Shown here: positions 5,888-12,853 of the stretch, one piece after another
Layout: every line of letters starts with the position of its first letter
How positions within the stretch are numbered: position 1 is the stretch's first letter
Assembly: GCA_937898375.1 (NCBI GenBank)
Contig: CALEJX010000386.1
Span: forward strand, 1 to 12,853
Length of the DNA stretch: 12,853 nucleotides
Source: an uncultured Ruminococcus sp.
Lineage (GTDB): Bacteria > Bacillota > Clostridia > Oscillospirales > Ruminococcaceae
Direction: 5' to 3'
The notes under the pieces: model-generated
Databases searched by the model: none
The model's input: only the letters and a program-made list of their open reading frames with translations
Told to the model about the DNA's origin: nothing
Made by a program: the position numbers and the translations under genes

Positions 5888-7558
5888 TTATTCAAGAGCC
5901 TGCTCGTCCTCTGCGCCTGTTCTTATCTTCACAACGTTTGCAACATCATAAACAAATATCTTTCCGTCGCCTATCTTGCCCGTATAAAGCACCTTTCTGA
6001 TAGTGTCGATAAGAAGTCCCAGCGGAACAGTGCTTATAACTATCTCCACCTTTATCTTAGGCAGAAGCCTTGATTCAAGCTCAGAGCCTCTGTAAAGCTC
6101 AGTGCTTCCCTTCTGTATTCCACAGCCGCTCACCTGCGTAACTGTCATGCCTGTTATATCAAGCTTATCCAAAGCGTTTTTCAGCGTCTCGAACTTTGCG
6201 ACGTTCATAAGAACGACCACCTTGTGCATCTTTCCGTCCGCCTTGTAATCAGAAGCGTTAAGCTCTGAGGCTTCGTCTATAGCCCTCACCTTTGAAGGCT
6301 CGTCAGCGGCGGCGGTGATGAACTGAGCAGTATTGAGAAGATCCGCATAACTGCTTGAAAGTCCATGCTCACATTTGTCAAGACCAACTATCTCAGTGTT
6401 CTCGCTAACTCTCAGACCCATTGTTTTCTTTATCACTGTGAACACTATCACCATAATAAGCGCCGTCCAAGCTGCAACTGAAAGCACGCCTGCAAGCTGG
6501 ATAAGCAGGTCTTTCGGGCTGCCAGAGTATATAAGACCGCTTTTCTTTGCGAAAACGCCCGTCATATGAGTTCCCCATGCTCCGCACAGACCATGAACGC
6601 TAACCGCACCCACAGGGTCGTCAGCCTTTAGCTTTGTTATAAGCTCAACGCCGAACACCATTACAAAGCCTGCTGTTATGCCGATAACAAACGCTCCTCC
6701 TGCCGAAACTGTATCACAGCCTGCGGTGGAAGCCACAAGTCCTGCAAGTGCGCCGTTTAGGGTCATTGTCACATCAGGCTTGCCGTAGCGCACCCATGTG
6801 ATGAACATTGCGGTTATTGCACAAGCCGCCGCAGATATGTTTGTGTTAAAGAAGATATCCCCAAGCTTTGCGGCACTGCTGTCGCCCTGAGCGGTAAGAA
6901 GCGAGCCGCCGTTAAATCCGAACCAGCCTATCCACAGAATAAATATGCCCAAAGCTCCGATAGTGAGATTGTGTCCCGGTATAGCTCTCGCCTTGCCGTT
7001 TTTATCAAACTTGCCTATCCTTGCTCCCACAAGCAGCGCACCTATAAGTGCTGTAGTTCCGCCAACAACGTGAACAGCAGTTCCGCCTGCGAAATCGTGG
7101 AAGCCTATGCTTTTGAGCCAGCCTGCGCTGTTCCATATCCAGTGACCTGTTATAGGATAAACTATGCCGCTCATAACAGCCGAATATGTAAGATAGGCCT
7201 TGAACTTTGTCCTGCCTGCCATTGCACCTGAAACTATAGTTGTGGCAGTTGAGCAAAAGACCGTTGCGAACATAAGGAACACTCGCTTAGGCAGGTCTCC
7301 TGAGGCTGCAAACTTTCCTGCTGCGAACAGACTGGGCTTTCCGATAAATCCTCCTATGGAGTCGCCATACAAAAAGCTGAAGCCGATAACCCAGAACAGA
7401 ACAGAGCCTATGCAGTAATCCATAAGATTTTTCATTATTATGTTGCCTGCATTTTTTGCTCTGGTGAAGCCTGTTTCCAGCATTGCAAAGCCTGCCTGCA
7501 TAAAGAATATCAAAGCTGTGCAGAGAAGAACCCACACGGTATCCAGAGATGAATACAT
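5888..7558 (-). CDS. Ammonium transporter fused to a C-terminal PII signalling domain
   Basis: A 556-residue membrane protein made of an Amt/Mep/Rh ammonium channel (about 1-395), a linker (about 396-443) and a whole PII (GlnB/GlnK-like) domain (444-556). Amt hallmarks are DFAGGTAVHVVGG at 155-167 and the pore twin histidines H163 and H322, plus GWFGFNGGS at 211-219. The PII part aligns without gaps to E. coli GlnB (offset 443): Q39 = Q482, K58 = K501, the nucleotide-binding GKIGDGKIF (527-535) and R103 = R546 are kept. R47, which plugs the AmtB pore in the GlnK complex, is kept as R490. The uridylylated Y51 is Leu (L494), R38 is Ile and D54 is Arg. The tethered PII would thus sense ATP/ADP and 2-oxoglutarate but could not be uridylylated at the usual site. 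ATG 7558 has AAGGAAG at 7566-7572. It follows the dppA-like gene by 28 nt. Confidence 0.95.
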   Translation of the reverse strand: MYSSLDTVWVLLCTALIFFMQAGFAMLETGFTRAKNAGNIIMKNLMDYCIGSVLFWVIGFSFLYGDSIGGFIGKPSLFAAGKFAASGDLPKRVFLMFATVFCSTATTIVSGAMAGRTKFKAYLTYSAVMSGIVYPITGHWIWNSAGWLKSIGFHDFAGGTAVHVVGGTTALIGALLVGARIGKFDKNGKARAIPGHNLTIGALGIFILWIGWFGFNGGSLLTAQGDSSAAKLGDIFFNTNISAAACAITAMFITWVRYGKPDVTMTLNGALAGLVASTAGCDTVSAGGAFVIGITAGFVMVFGVELITKLKADDPVGAVSVHGLCGAWGTHMTGVFAKKSGLIYSGSPKDLLIQLAGVLSVAAWTALIMVIVFTVIKKTMGLRVSENTEIVGLDKCEHGLSSSYADLLNTAQFITAAADEPSKVRAIDEASELNASDYKADGKMHKVVVLMNVAKFETLKNALDKLDITGMTVTQVSGCGIQKGSTELYRGSELESRLLPKIKVEIVISTVPLGLLIDTIRKVLYTGKIGDGKIFVYDVANVVKIRTGAEDEQALE

Positions 7559-7586
7559 TATCGCACTTCCTTTTTCATATTATTTC

Positions 7587-9221
7587 TTATTTTGCCACAT
7601 GAACGTCTGCATAACTAAAGTTATACCAGAACATCGGGCTTGGGTCATATGTGAACTTGTCGCTCACTGCGTAAACGTCAGATGATGTGTAAAGTCCAAA
7701 GTAAGGGCACTGGTCGGCAAATATCTTGTATGCGTCAGTATAGTAACCCATTTTCTCTGCGTCATCTGTTGTCTGAGCCGCCTTATCAAGAAGCCCGTCT
7801 GCTTCTGTGCTTGACCAAAGTGTTTCGTTCGTTCCGCCCTCGCAAGCGTTAGAGCCTGCATAAAGCGTCTTTAACATTCCCATAGGGTCAAGGAAGTCTG
7901 ACATCATGTATGTGCCAACTGCGTTGTAATATCTCTCGCCGTTGTCCTTTGTCTTGTAGCCGAACATATAGCTAAAGATATCACTGTCAGGCACTTCCAC
8001 AAGGTTCATTGTGATAGAGCCGCTTGCGTCTACCATTGACTTGAGAAGCTCAGCCTGCTTCTGTGTCTGTGAAGTTGTATAGAAATCAAACTCAAAGCCG
8101 TCAGGATACTTTGACTTTGCAAGACATTCCTTTACCTTGTCATAATCCTGAGTATAAACATCGCTGTCAGCGATAGTTGAATCCCACTTGTCCTTATCCA
8201 TATACATCATGGATTCGCTCATTGGAACAACAGCCGACTGCTTTGCATAGTCGCCGCCGATAGTTGTTGTTATCTGTGAACGGTCGATACAATATGCAAC
8301 AGCCTTTCTTGCCCACTCATCATCAAACGGCTTTGAAGCTGTGTTGAATGCGATATAGTTTGAAGTCGTTCCCTCGCATGAGAGGATATTGAAGTTCTGA
8401 CAGCTCTGATATACAGACATAACGCTGTTTGACATACCCTCGACAAAGTCTATTTGTCCGCCCTTTGCCGCAAGTGCCAATGCGCTTTCGTCCTCGATAA
8501 CGTAATACTCTACCTTGTCGATATCGAGAGTATCAGGGTCGCCCCACCAGTTTTCGTTCTTTTCAAGAACTATCTCGCTGCCTGAGGACCATGAAGAAAG
8601 CTTGTAAGGACCTGTACCAACTGTCTTTCCGTCGGCAGTGCCGTATTTGTCGCCCTGCTCCTCTGTTACAGACTTCTCAACGATAGTGCAGGCTGATGTT
8701 GCAGGAACATACTGCCATGTTGAGTCAGGCTGTTTAAGGTGAACTGTCAGCGTCCAAGTATCATTGTCGGCTTCAAAGCTGTCAACGTTTGCGAAAAGAT
8801 AGCTCATATAATAGTTGTCTTCTGTTACTCTGTTAAGAGAATAAAGCACATCGTCCATTGTCATTTCATTGCCGTCTGAGAACTTTACTCCCTGTCTTAT
8901 CTTGTATGTGTATGTAGTATCGTCCACCTGCTCCCAAGATTCTGCAAGGGCAGGCTCAACCGTTGTGCCATCATGTGAGAAGTTAAGAAGCGTGTCATAG
9001 CAGTCATAGCCTGTGAGAGCGGACGCCACGATAGTAAAGTCGGCAGGGTCGAACGATGACGGCTCTTGAGTATAACCTACTCTGAGAACTGTCTCCGAGC
9101 CTCCTCCAGAAGAACCTGAGCCTGAGCCAGAACTTGTGTTGTCGAAACAGCCTGTCATACAGCTTGAAACTGTTATTGCCAATGCGGCAGCGGCTGCGAT
9201 CTTGCGTGAGAATTTTTTCAT
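7587..9221 (-). CDS. ABC transporter substrate-binding lipoprotein, family 5 (DppA/OppA-like)
   Basis: The extracytoplasmic binding protein of the peptide/nickel-type ABC importer, 544 residues and full length. It starts with a lipoprotein signal: MKKFSRK, a hydrophobic stretch, then two candidate lipobox cysteines, C21 (VSSC) and C25 (MTGC). A flexible Ser/Gly linker (about 29-42) tethers the mature domain. The family 5 pattern follows: LRVGYTQEPSSFDPADF, then LAESWE and a KIRQGVKFSDG segment typical of OppA/DppA. The reading frame extends further upstream to 9281, but the ATG at 9221 is chosen because AAGGAAAG (9227-9234) lies 5 nt ahead of it and only this start places the signal peptide at the N-terminus. 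It follows the dppF-like gene by 28 nt, giving gene order B-C-D-F-A. Its ligand (peptide, or another nitrogen compound fitting its neighbours) cannot be told from sequence. Confidence 0.93.
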   Translation of the reverse strand: MKKFSRKIAAAAALAITVSSCMTGCFDNTSSGSGSGSSGGGSETVLRVGYTQEPSSFDPADFTIVASALTGYDCYDTLLNFSHDGTTVEPALAESWEQVDDTTYTYKIRQGVKFSDGNEMTMDDVLYSLNRVTEDNYYMSYLFANVDSFEADNDTWTLTVHLKQPDSTWQYVPATSACTIVEKSVTEEQGDKYGTADGKTVGTGPYKLSSWSSGSEIVLEKNENWWGDPDTLDIDKVEYYVIEDESALALAAKGGQIDFVEGMSNSVMSVYQSCQNFNILSCEGTTSNYIAFNTASKPFDDEWARKAVAYCIDRSQITTTIGGDYAKQSAVVPMSESMMYMDKDKWDSTIADSDVYTQDYDKVKECLAKSKYPDGFEFDFYTTSQTQKQAELLKSMVDASGSITMNLVEVPDSDIFSYMFGYKTKDNGERYYNAVGTYMMSDFLDPMGMLKTLYAGSNACEGGTNETLWSSTEADGLLDKAAQTTDDAEKMGYYTDAYKIFADQCPYFGLYTSSDVYAVSDKFTYDPSPMFWYNFSYADVHVAK

Positions 9222-9226
9222 GATAA

Positions 9227-9234
9227 CTTTCCTT
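9227..9234 (-). promoter_or_regulatory. Ribosome binding site fixing the dppA-like start
   Basis: AAGGAAAG on the - strand lies 5 nt before the ATG at 9221. It decides between this start and the longer open frame, and it puts the lipoprotein signal peptide at the very N-terminus. Confidence 0.8.
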
Positions 9235-9249
9235 TCTTCATAAGATCTA

Positions 9250-10269
9250 TTACATATCCGCAGCGGTCTTGCTGCGGTCAATGCCTAGTGGGAAATGACA
9301 GGCAACGTAATGCCCGTCTCCAATGTCTTTGAGCTTTGGCGTGCGGTTGTCGCACAAGCCCTCTTTGAAATATCTGCACCTGCCTGCAAAGCGACAGCCC
9401 TCTGGGATATCCACTGCATTTGGTATATCTCCCTCCAGCAGGATATGCTCCTTGTTTTCAAGAGGGTGTTCCTTTGGCTTTGCTGAGATAAGCGCCTGAG
9501 TGTAAGGGTGAGCAACGCTGTTATAAACCTGCTCCACTGTACCCATTTCCATTACTGCTCCCAAATATACCACCGCTATCCTGTCGCAAACGTGGCGGAC
9601 AACGTTTAGGTCATGGGAGATAAAAAGTATCGTCTGCCCTTTATCTTCTTTCAGGTCAAGCATAAGATTTAATATCTGCGCCTGCACAGAAACGTCAAGC
9701 GCCGAAACAGGCTCGTCTGCAAGAATGAAATCAGGCTCAAGCATAAGCGCTCTCGCTATTGCAAGCCTTTGGAGCTGACCGCCCGAAAGGTCTTTAGGAT
9801 ATCTTGTGAGCAAGTCCTCCGGAAGCGCTATATACTCCATAAGCTGTTTTATCCTAGCCTTGTAGACCTCAGGCTTTATCTTATGCACCTTTGCAGATTC
9901 TTCAAGGCTAAAGCGTATAGTCTTTTTCGGGTCAAAGGAAGCAAGAGGGTTTTGAAAGACCATTTGCATTCTTGAACGCAGCTCCTGCTGTTCCTTACGG
10001 CTCACATGAGTTATGTTCTTGCCGTCAAAATATATCTCTCCTGAGTCAACGTCGATAAGCTTCAGAACGCATCTTCCAATAGTTGATTTGCCCGAACCGC
10101 TCTCGCCTATTATGCCGAATATCTCGCCTTTATAGATATCAAAGCTAACATCATCAACGGCGTGGATATATCGTGCCTTTGCCTTTGCAAGCTTGTAATT
10201 GTCAAGGCAAAAATACTTTTTCAGATCTCTTACGCTTATAAAAGGCTGTCTGTCTTTTTCTTCGCTCAT
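9250..10269 (-). CDS. Peptide/nickel-type ABC transporter ATPase (DppF/OppF-like)
   Basis: One of the two cytoplasmic ATPases that drive the importer, 339 residues. All ATPase motifs look intact: Walker A GESGSGKST (55-63), Q-loop Q106 in VFQNP, signature LSGGQ (161-165), Walker B FILADE (181-186) and H-loop histidine H219 in ISHD. The C-terminal oligopeptide/dipeptide domain carries the four-cysteine pattern (C292, C298, C306, C324). In mycobacterial OppABCD an equivalent domain has been reported to hold an iron-sulfur cluster. A longer frame reaches 10299, but the ATG at 10269 is preferred. It overlaps the dppD-like stop codon as ATGA and has GGGAGGTGA (10277-10285) 7 nt upstream. Because its partner ATPase lacks the H-loop histidine, this subunit may supply the main catalytic site. 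Confidence 0.94.
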   Translation of the reverse strand: MSEEKDRQPFISVRDLKKYFCLDNYKLAKAKARYIHAVDDVSFDIYKGEIFGIIGESGSGKSTIGRCVLKLIDVDSGEIYFDGKNITHVSRKEQQELRSRMQMVFQNPLASFDPKKTIRFSLEESAKVHKIKPEVYKARIKQLMEYIALPEDLLTRYPKDLSGGQLQRLAIARALMLEPDFILADEPVSALDVSVQAQILNLMLDLKEDKGQTILFISHDLNVVRHVCDRIAVVYLGAVMEMGTVEQVYNSVAHPYTQALISAKPKEHPLENKEHILLEGDIPNAVDIPEGCRFAGRCRYFKEGLCDNRTPKLKDIGDGHYVACHFPLGIDRSKTAADM

Positions 10270-11261
10270 TGTGATGTCACCTCCCGCCATTTGAAGCAAG
10301 CCGTGCTGTGTCCCTCAGACACATTTTCTGTAACAGGCACGCAGCTCCTGCATTTATCGTCAGCATACTTACATCTCGGTGCAAAGGCACAGCCCTTGAA
10401 CTTTTCATACAGAAGCGGAGGGCTGCCCGGTATGCTTTTCATTCTTTTTTCCGTGTCGCTCTCCCTTGGATTGCTTTCAAGGAGCGCCTTTGTGTAAGGG
10501 TGAGCAGGGCGGTCGAAAATATCCACAACGCTTGCTGTTTCAACAGCCTTTCCTGCATACATTACAGTTACGCTGTCACATATCTCAGCCACCACCCCAA
10601 GGATGAGAGTGATGAATATTACCGACGTTCCGCTCTCCTGCTGGAGCTTTTTTATAAGCTTTAGTATCTGCGCTTGGATAGTAACGTCAAGCGCCGTGGT
10701 AGGCTCGTCTGCAATAAGAAGCTTCGGCTCGCATATAAGCGCCATTGCTATCATTATTCTCTGTAACATTCCTCCGCTCATTTCAAATGGATACTGCTCG
10801 TATCTTTTCTCCGCAGGTGTTATGCCTATCTTTTCAAACATCTCAATGACCTTTTCTCTTGCTTCACGGCGGCTCAGGTTTTTCTTCGCCCTGAGCATTT
10901 CTGCTATCTGCTCGCCTGCTTTCATGATAGGGTCAAGAGAGGTCATAGGGTCTTGGAATATCATTGCGGCTGTGCTGCCTCTAAAATCACGGAGCTGCTT
11001 TTTGTTCATTGCAAGAACGTCTTTCTCGCCGCTGTCGTCTCTTATGTAGATATCCCCTGCATATCTGGTGGTCTCCTCGTTATGGAGCCTTATGACCGAC
11101 TTTGATGTTACGCTTTTTCCGCAGCCGCTCTCGCCCACTATGCCGTGTATCTCGCCCTGCTTCACTTCAAGGTCAACGCCCTGAACGGCGTATACGATAC
11201 CTCTCACTGTCATAAAGTCTACAGAAAGGTCTTTTATTTCAAGAACGTTTCCTTTTTTCAT
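10266..11261 (-). CDS. Peptide/nickel-type ABC transporter ATPase (DppD/OppD-like), H-loop His replaced
   Basis: The second ATPase of the importer, 331 residues. Walker A GESGCGKS (43-50), Q-loop Q103 in IFQDP, signature MSGGM (161-165), Walker B LLIADE (181-186) and the C-terminal four-cysteine oligopeptide domain (C291, C297, C304, C322) are all present. The H-loop is not. Where the family reads THDLGVV, this protein reads TLILGVV, so the switch histidine is Leu219 (codon 10605-10607) and the following Asp is Ile220. In other ABC proteins, losing this residue usually cripples ATP hydrolysis at the site it belongs to. Everything around it is well conserved, so this is either a real degenerate site or a local sequence error. 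The start at ATG 11261 has GGGGAGG (11270-11276) upstream, inside the last codons of the dppC-like gene 3 nt away. Confidence 0.93.
   Translation of the reverse strand: MKKGNVLEIKDLSVDFMTVRGIVYAVQGVDLEVKQGEIHGIVGESGCGKSVTSKSVIRLHNEETTRYAGDIYIRDDSGEKDVLAMNKKQLRDFRGSTAAMIFQDPMTSLDPIMKAGEQIAEMLRAKKNLSRREAREKVIEMFEKIGITPAEKRYEQYPFEMSGGMLQRIMIAMALICEPKLLIADEPTTALDVTIQAQILKLIKKLQQESGTSVIFITLILGVVAEICDSVTVMYAGKAVETASVVDIFDRPAHPYTKALLESNPRESDTEKRMKSIPGSPPLLYEKFKGCAFAPRCKYADDKCRSCVPVTENVSEGHSTACFKWREVTSQ
10277..10285 (-). promoter_or_regulatory. Ribosome binding site fixing the dppF-like start
   Basis: GGGAGGTGA on the - strand, an almost full match to the anti-Shine-Dalgarno sequence, lies 7 nt before the ATG at 10269. 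That ATG shares ATGA with the stop codon of the dppD-like gene. This supports translational coupling of the two ATPases and rules against the longer reading from 10299. Confidence 0.85.
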
Positions 11262-11264
11262 TTT

Positions 11265-12176
11265 TTACGCCTCCCCGTTTGCCTTAACTGCTGAAAGCTT
11301 CTTTATGCCGTGTTTCTTTTCGTATTTCTTGAATGACGGAAGCTTTCTTGATGACGGGTCGAGATAGTTCTGAACGCCGTCGCTGAAAAGGTTTATGGAT
11401 ACTGTTACAAGTATTACGCATATTGCAGGGATAAAAAGCAGTGCCGAGCTGTTGTAAAGGTTGCCCATGCCGTCACGGAGAAGCGTTCCCCAGTCAGCGT
11501 TTGGAGCTTGAACGCCAAGTCCCAGAAAGCTCAGGGTCGCCATTGATGTGATAGCCGTACCGATATCAAGTGTGAACTGTGATATCATAGGGGTAATAAT
11601 GTTCGGCAGGATATGCACGAAAATTATCCTTGCGTCTGAAAACCCCATTGATTTGCAGGCTTCAACATACACCGCCTTTTTCTCTGTCATTATCATTGAT
11701 CTTGCGGTCTTTGTGGTAAGAGGGATATAAGAAATGCCTATGGCGATGATACCTGTCATCATGCCCTTTCCCATTACTGCAATAAGGATAAAGGAAAGCA
11801 GCAGCGGCGGTATTGCGCTTATAACGTCCCACACTCTCATTACGATACTGTCAAGAGGACCTCTGTAGTATCCGCAGATAAGTCCAAGAGGAACGCCTAT
11901 GACTACCTCTATGGCGACTATAAGAAAGGCGTTTAATATGGAAGTTCTTGCACTGCATATGAGCCTTGAAAAAAGATCTCTGCCAAGTCCGTCAGTTCCG
12001 AAAATGTGTCCCTCAGAAAAGGCGGGAGCATATATTGCGTTCACGTCTGTGGCAAGAGGGTCATATGGTGCGATAACGCTTGCAAAGAGCGATACAAAAA
12101 CTATTACCGCAAGAAATATTCCCGTCACCGCCACAACAGGAGTAAAAAATGTTCCTGCTTTATTTTTCTTCTTCAT
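11265..12176 (-). CDS. Peptide/nickel-type ABC transporter permease (DppC/OppC-like)
   Basis: One of the two membrane subunits of the importer, 303 residues from the ATG at 12176. The N-terminus has a Lys-rich start and a first membrane helix (about 11-36). It is followed by the OppC/DppC hallmark GTDGLGRDLFSRL (60-72) and then about five further hydrophobic helices. The cytoplasmic EAA-type coupling loop (YVEACKSMGFSDARIIFVHI, 170-189) docks onto the ATPases. The frame is open to 12242, but the ATG at 12176 is preferred. AAGGTGGGA (12183-12191) lies 6 nt upstream and the protein then starts where DppC proteins usually do, instead of overlapping the dppB-like gene by 53 nt. It begins 13 nt after the dppB-like stop and ends 3 nt before the dppD-like gene. 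Confidence 0.94.
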   Translation of the reverse strand: MKKKNKAGTFFTPVVAVTGIFLAVIVFVSLFASVIAPYDPLATDVNAIYAPAFSEGHIFGTDGLGRDLFSRLICSARTSILNAFLIVAIEVVIGVPLGLICGYYRGPLDSIVMRVWDVISAIPPLLLSFILIAVMGKGMMTGIIAIGISYIPLTTKTARSMIMTEKKAVYVEACKSMGFSDARIIFVHILPNIITPMISQFTLDIGTAITSMATLSFLGLGVQAPNADWGTLLRDGMGNLYNSSALLFIPAICVILVTVSINLFSDGVQNYLDPSSRKLPSFKKYEKKHGIKKLSAVKANGEA

Positions 12177-12182
12177 TAAAAA

Positions 12183-12191
12183 TCCCACCTT
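12183..12191 (-). promoter_or_regulatory. Ribosome binding site fixing the dppC-like start
   Basis: AAGGTGGGA on the - strand overlaps the TAA stop of the dppB-like gene and lies 6 nt before the ATG at 12176. It supports the shorter dppC-like protein and close coupling with the permease gene before it. Confidence 0.75.
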
Positions 12192-12853
12192 ATTTAAGAT
12201 CAACTCTCGGATCAAGAACGGTATAAAGTATGTCGATAACAAAGCTCATGATAAGATATGCTCCAAGCATGAACAGAACAAGTATCTGAACTATAGGGAA
12301 ATTATTTTCCTCTATCGCCGTTATGAGCAGACCTCCTATACCTGGGAGAGAGAAGACCTGCTCAACTATCACTGTTGAGCCTATAGAGCCTGCTATCATA
12401 TATCCTGCAACTGTTATAACAGGGATAACGGCGTTGTGAAAAGCGTGCTTGTAAGTTATGGTGCTTTGCTTTAATCCCTTTGCCGCCGCTGTTGCGATAT
12501 AAGGGGACTGGAGCTGATTTATCATATTGCTTCGTGTGATACGTCCCAGCATTGCAACGAATGTCAGCGCCATTATCAGGCTCGGTATCGTTATACGCTG
12601 TAAAAACTCTCCGAAATTTGTATATGTTCCGATAAATGAATATCCCGGAACGTACTTTGTCATGAAAATAAGTATCAGTATGCTTACCAAAAAGGACGGC
12701 GCTCCTGAAAGCACAAGCATAAGTCCCGAAATTGCTGCGTCTGAGGGTTTGCCTTTTCTCAGTGCCGCCGCAACTCCCATTATAACGGCTATCACTGAGC
12801 CTATGACGGAACTCATTATCACAAGTCCGAACGTTATTGGAAGCCTTGACATT
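12190..12853 (-). CDS. Peptide/nickel-type ABC transporter permease (DppB/OppB-like), 5' end cut by window edge
   Basis: The other membrane subunit of the importer. The frame runs off the right edge, and about 220 C-terminal residues are visible. DppB-type proteins have roughly 305-320 residues, so about 90-100 N-terminal residues are missing. The Met at the window edge is internal, not a start. Visible are about five hydrophobic helices and the coupling loop (YIATAAAKGLKQSTITYKHA, then NAVIPV), followed by EQVFSLPGIGGLL and the C-terminal DILYTVLDPRVDLK, all typical of DppB/OppB. It is the first visible gene of the operon in transcription order. The promoter and any earlier genes lie outside the window. 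Confidence 0.93.
   Translation of the reverse strand, partial: MSRLPITFGLVIMSSVIGSVIAVIMGVAAALRKGKPSDAAISGLMLVLSGAPSFLVSILILIFMTKYVPGYSFIGTYTNFGEFLQRITIPSLIMALTFVAMLGRITRSNMINQLQSPYIATAAAKGLKQSTITYKHAFHNAVIPVITVAGYMIAGSIGSTVIVEQVFSLPGIGGLLITAIEENNFPIVQILVLFMLGAYLIMSFVIDILYTVLDPRVDLK

Noticed and set aside
10603..11049. Open frame of 148 codons on the + strand inside the dppD-like gene
   Set aside because: This is a shadow of the ATPase coding strand. Its hydrophobic look comes from the complement of charged codons.
11899..12378. Open frame of 159 codons on the + strand across the permease genes
   Set aside because: It is antisense to two well-conserved permeases, and no start signal or recognisable domain is present.

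Overview
The window looks like part of the chromosome of an anaerobic Firmicute, most likely a Clostridia member of the Ruminococcus/Oscillospiraceae type. The basis is strong GGAGG-type ribosome binding sites, lysine-rich N-termini, a Gram-positive style lipoprotein signal, and proteins of clostridial character. The organism call is an inference from style, not from a marker gene.

Layout. Bases 1-636 lie on the + strand and are AT-rich (35% and 27% G+C in two 60-base lines I counted). They hold the 3' end of an unidentified gene and a small TerB-like protein. A hairpin at 691-730, with an A-run on one side and a T-run on the other, can terminate transcription from both directions and marks the boundary. 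From 715 to the right edge all genes are on the - strand, at about 48% G+C in a sampled line, and tightly packed with gaps of 3-32 nt or short overlaps. In transcription order (right to left) they are: dppB-like permease (its 5' end is outside the window), dppC-like permease, dppD-like ATPase, dppF-like ATPase, dppA-like lipoprotein, ammonium transporter fused to a PII domain, BmrR-like MerR regulator, ureohydrolase of the agmatinase/guanidine hydrolase superfamily, adenine-deaminase-family amidohydrolase, and a MATE efflux protein. There is no intergenic space for an obvious internal promoter, so this reads as one operon whose promoter lies beyond 12853.

How the genes fit together. The ABC transporter imports peptides or another small nitrogenous compound. 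The ureohydrolase would split urea off a guanidino compound. The adenine-deaminase-like enzyme would release ammonia from adenine or a related base. The Amt-PII fusion would take up ammonium under the control of its own tethered PII sensor. The BmrR-like regulator and the MATE pump look like a drug- or metabolite-sensing efflux pair placed in the same transcript. The joint theme of nitrogen scavenging is an inference.

The points most worth a second look are four departures from family norms. The fused PII domain lacks the uridylylation tyrosine but keeps the pore-plugging arginine. The ureohydrolase has features that recall guanidine hydrolases more than classical agmatinases. The adenine deaminase homologue has lost residues in two normally invariant motifs. 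The DppD ATPase lacks the H-loop histidine. I saw no tRNA, rRNA, CRISPR array, insertion sequence or riboswitch. No stretch longer than 300 bases is without a gene; the longest gene-free one is about 80 bases.
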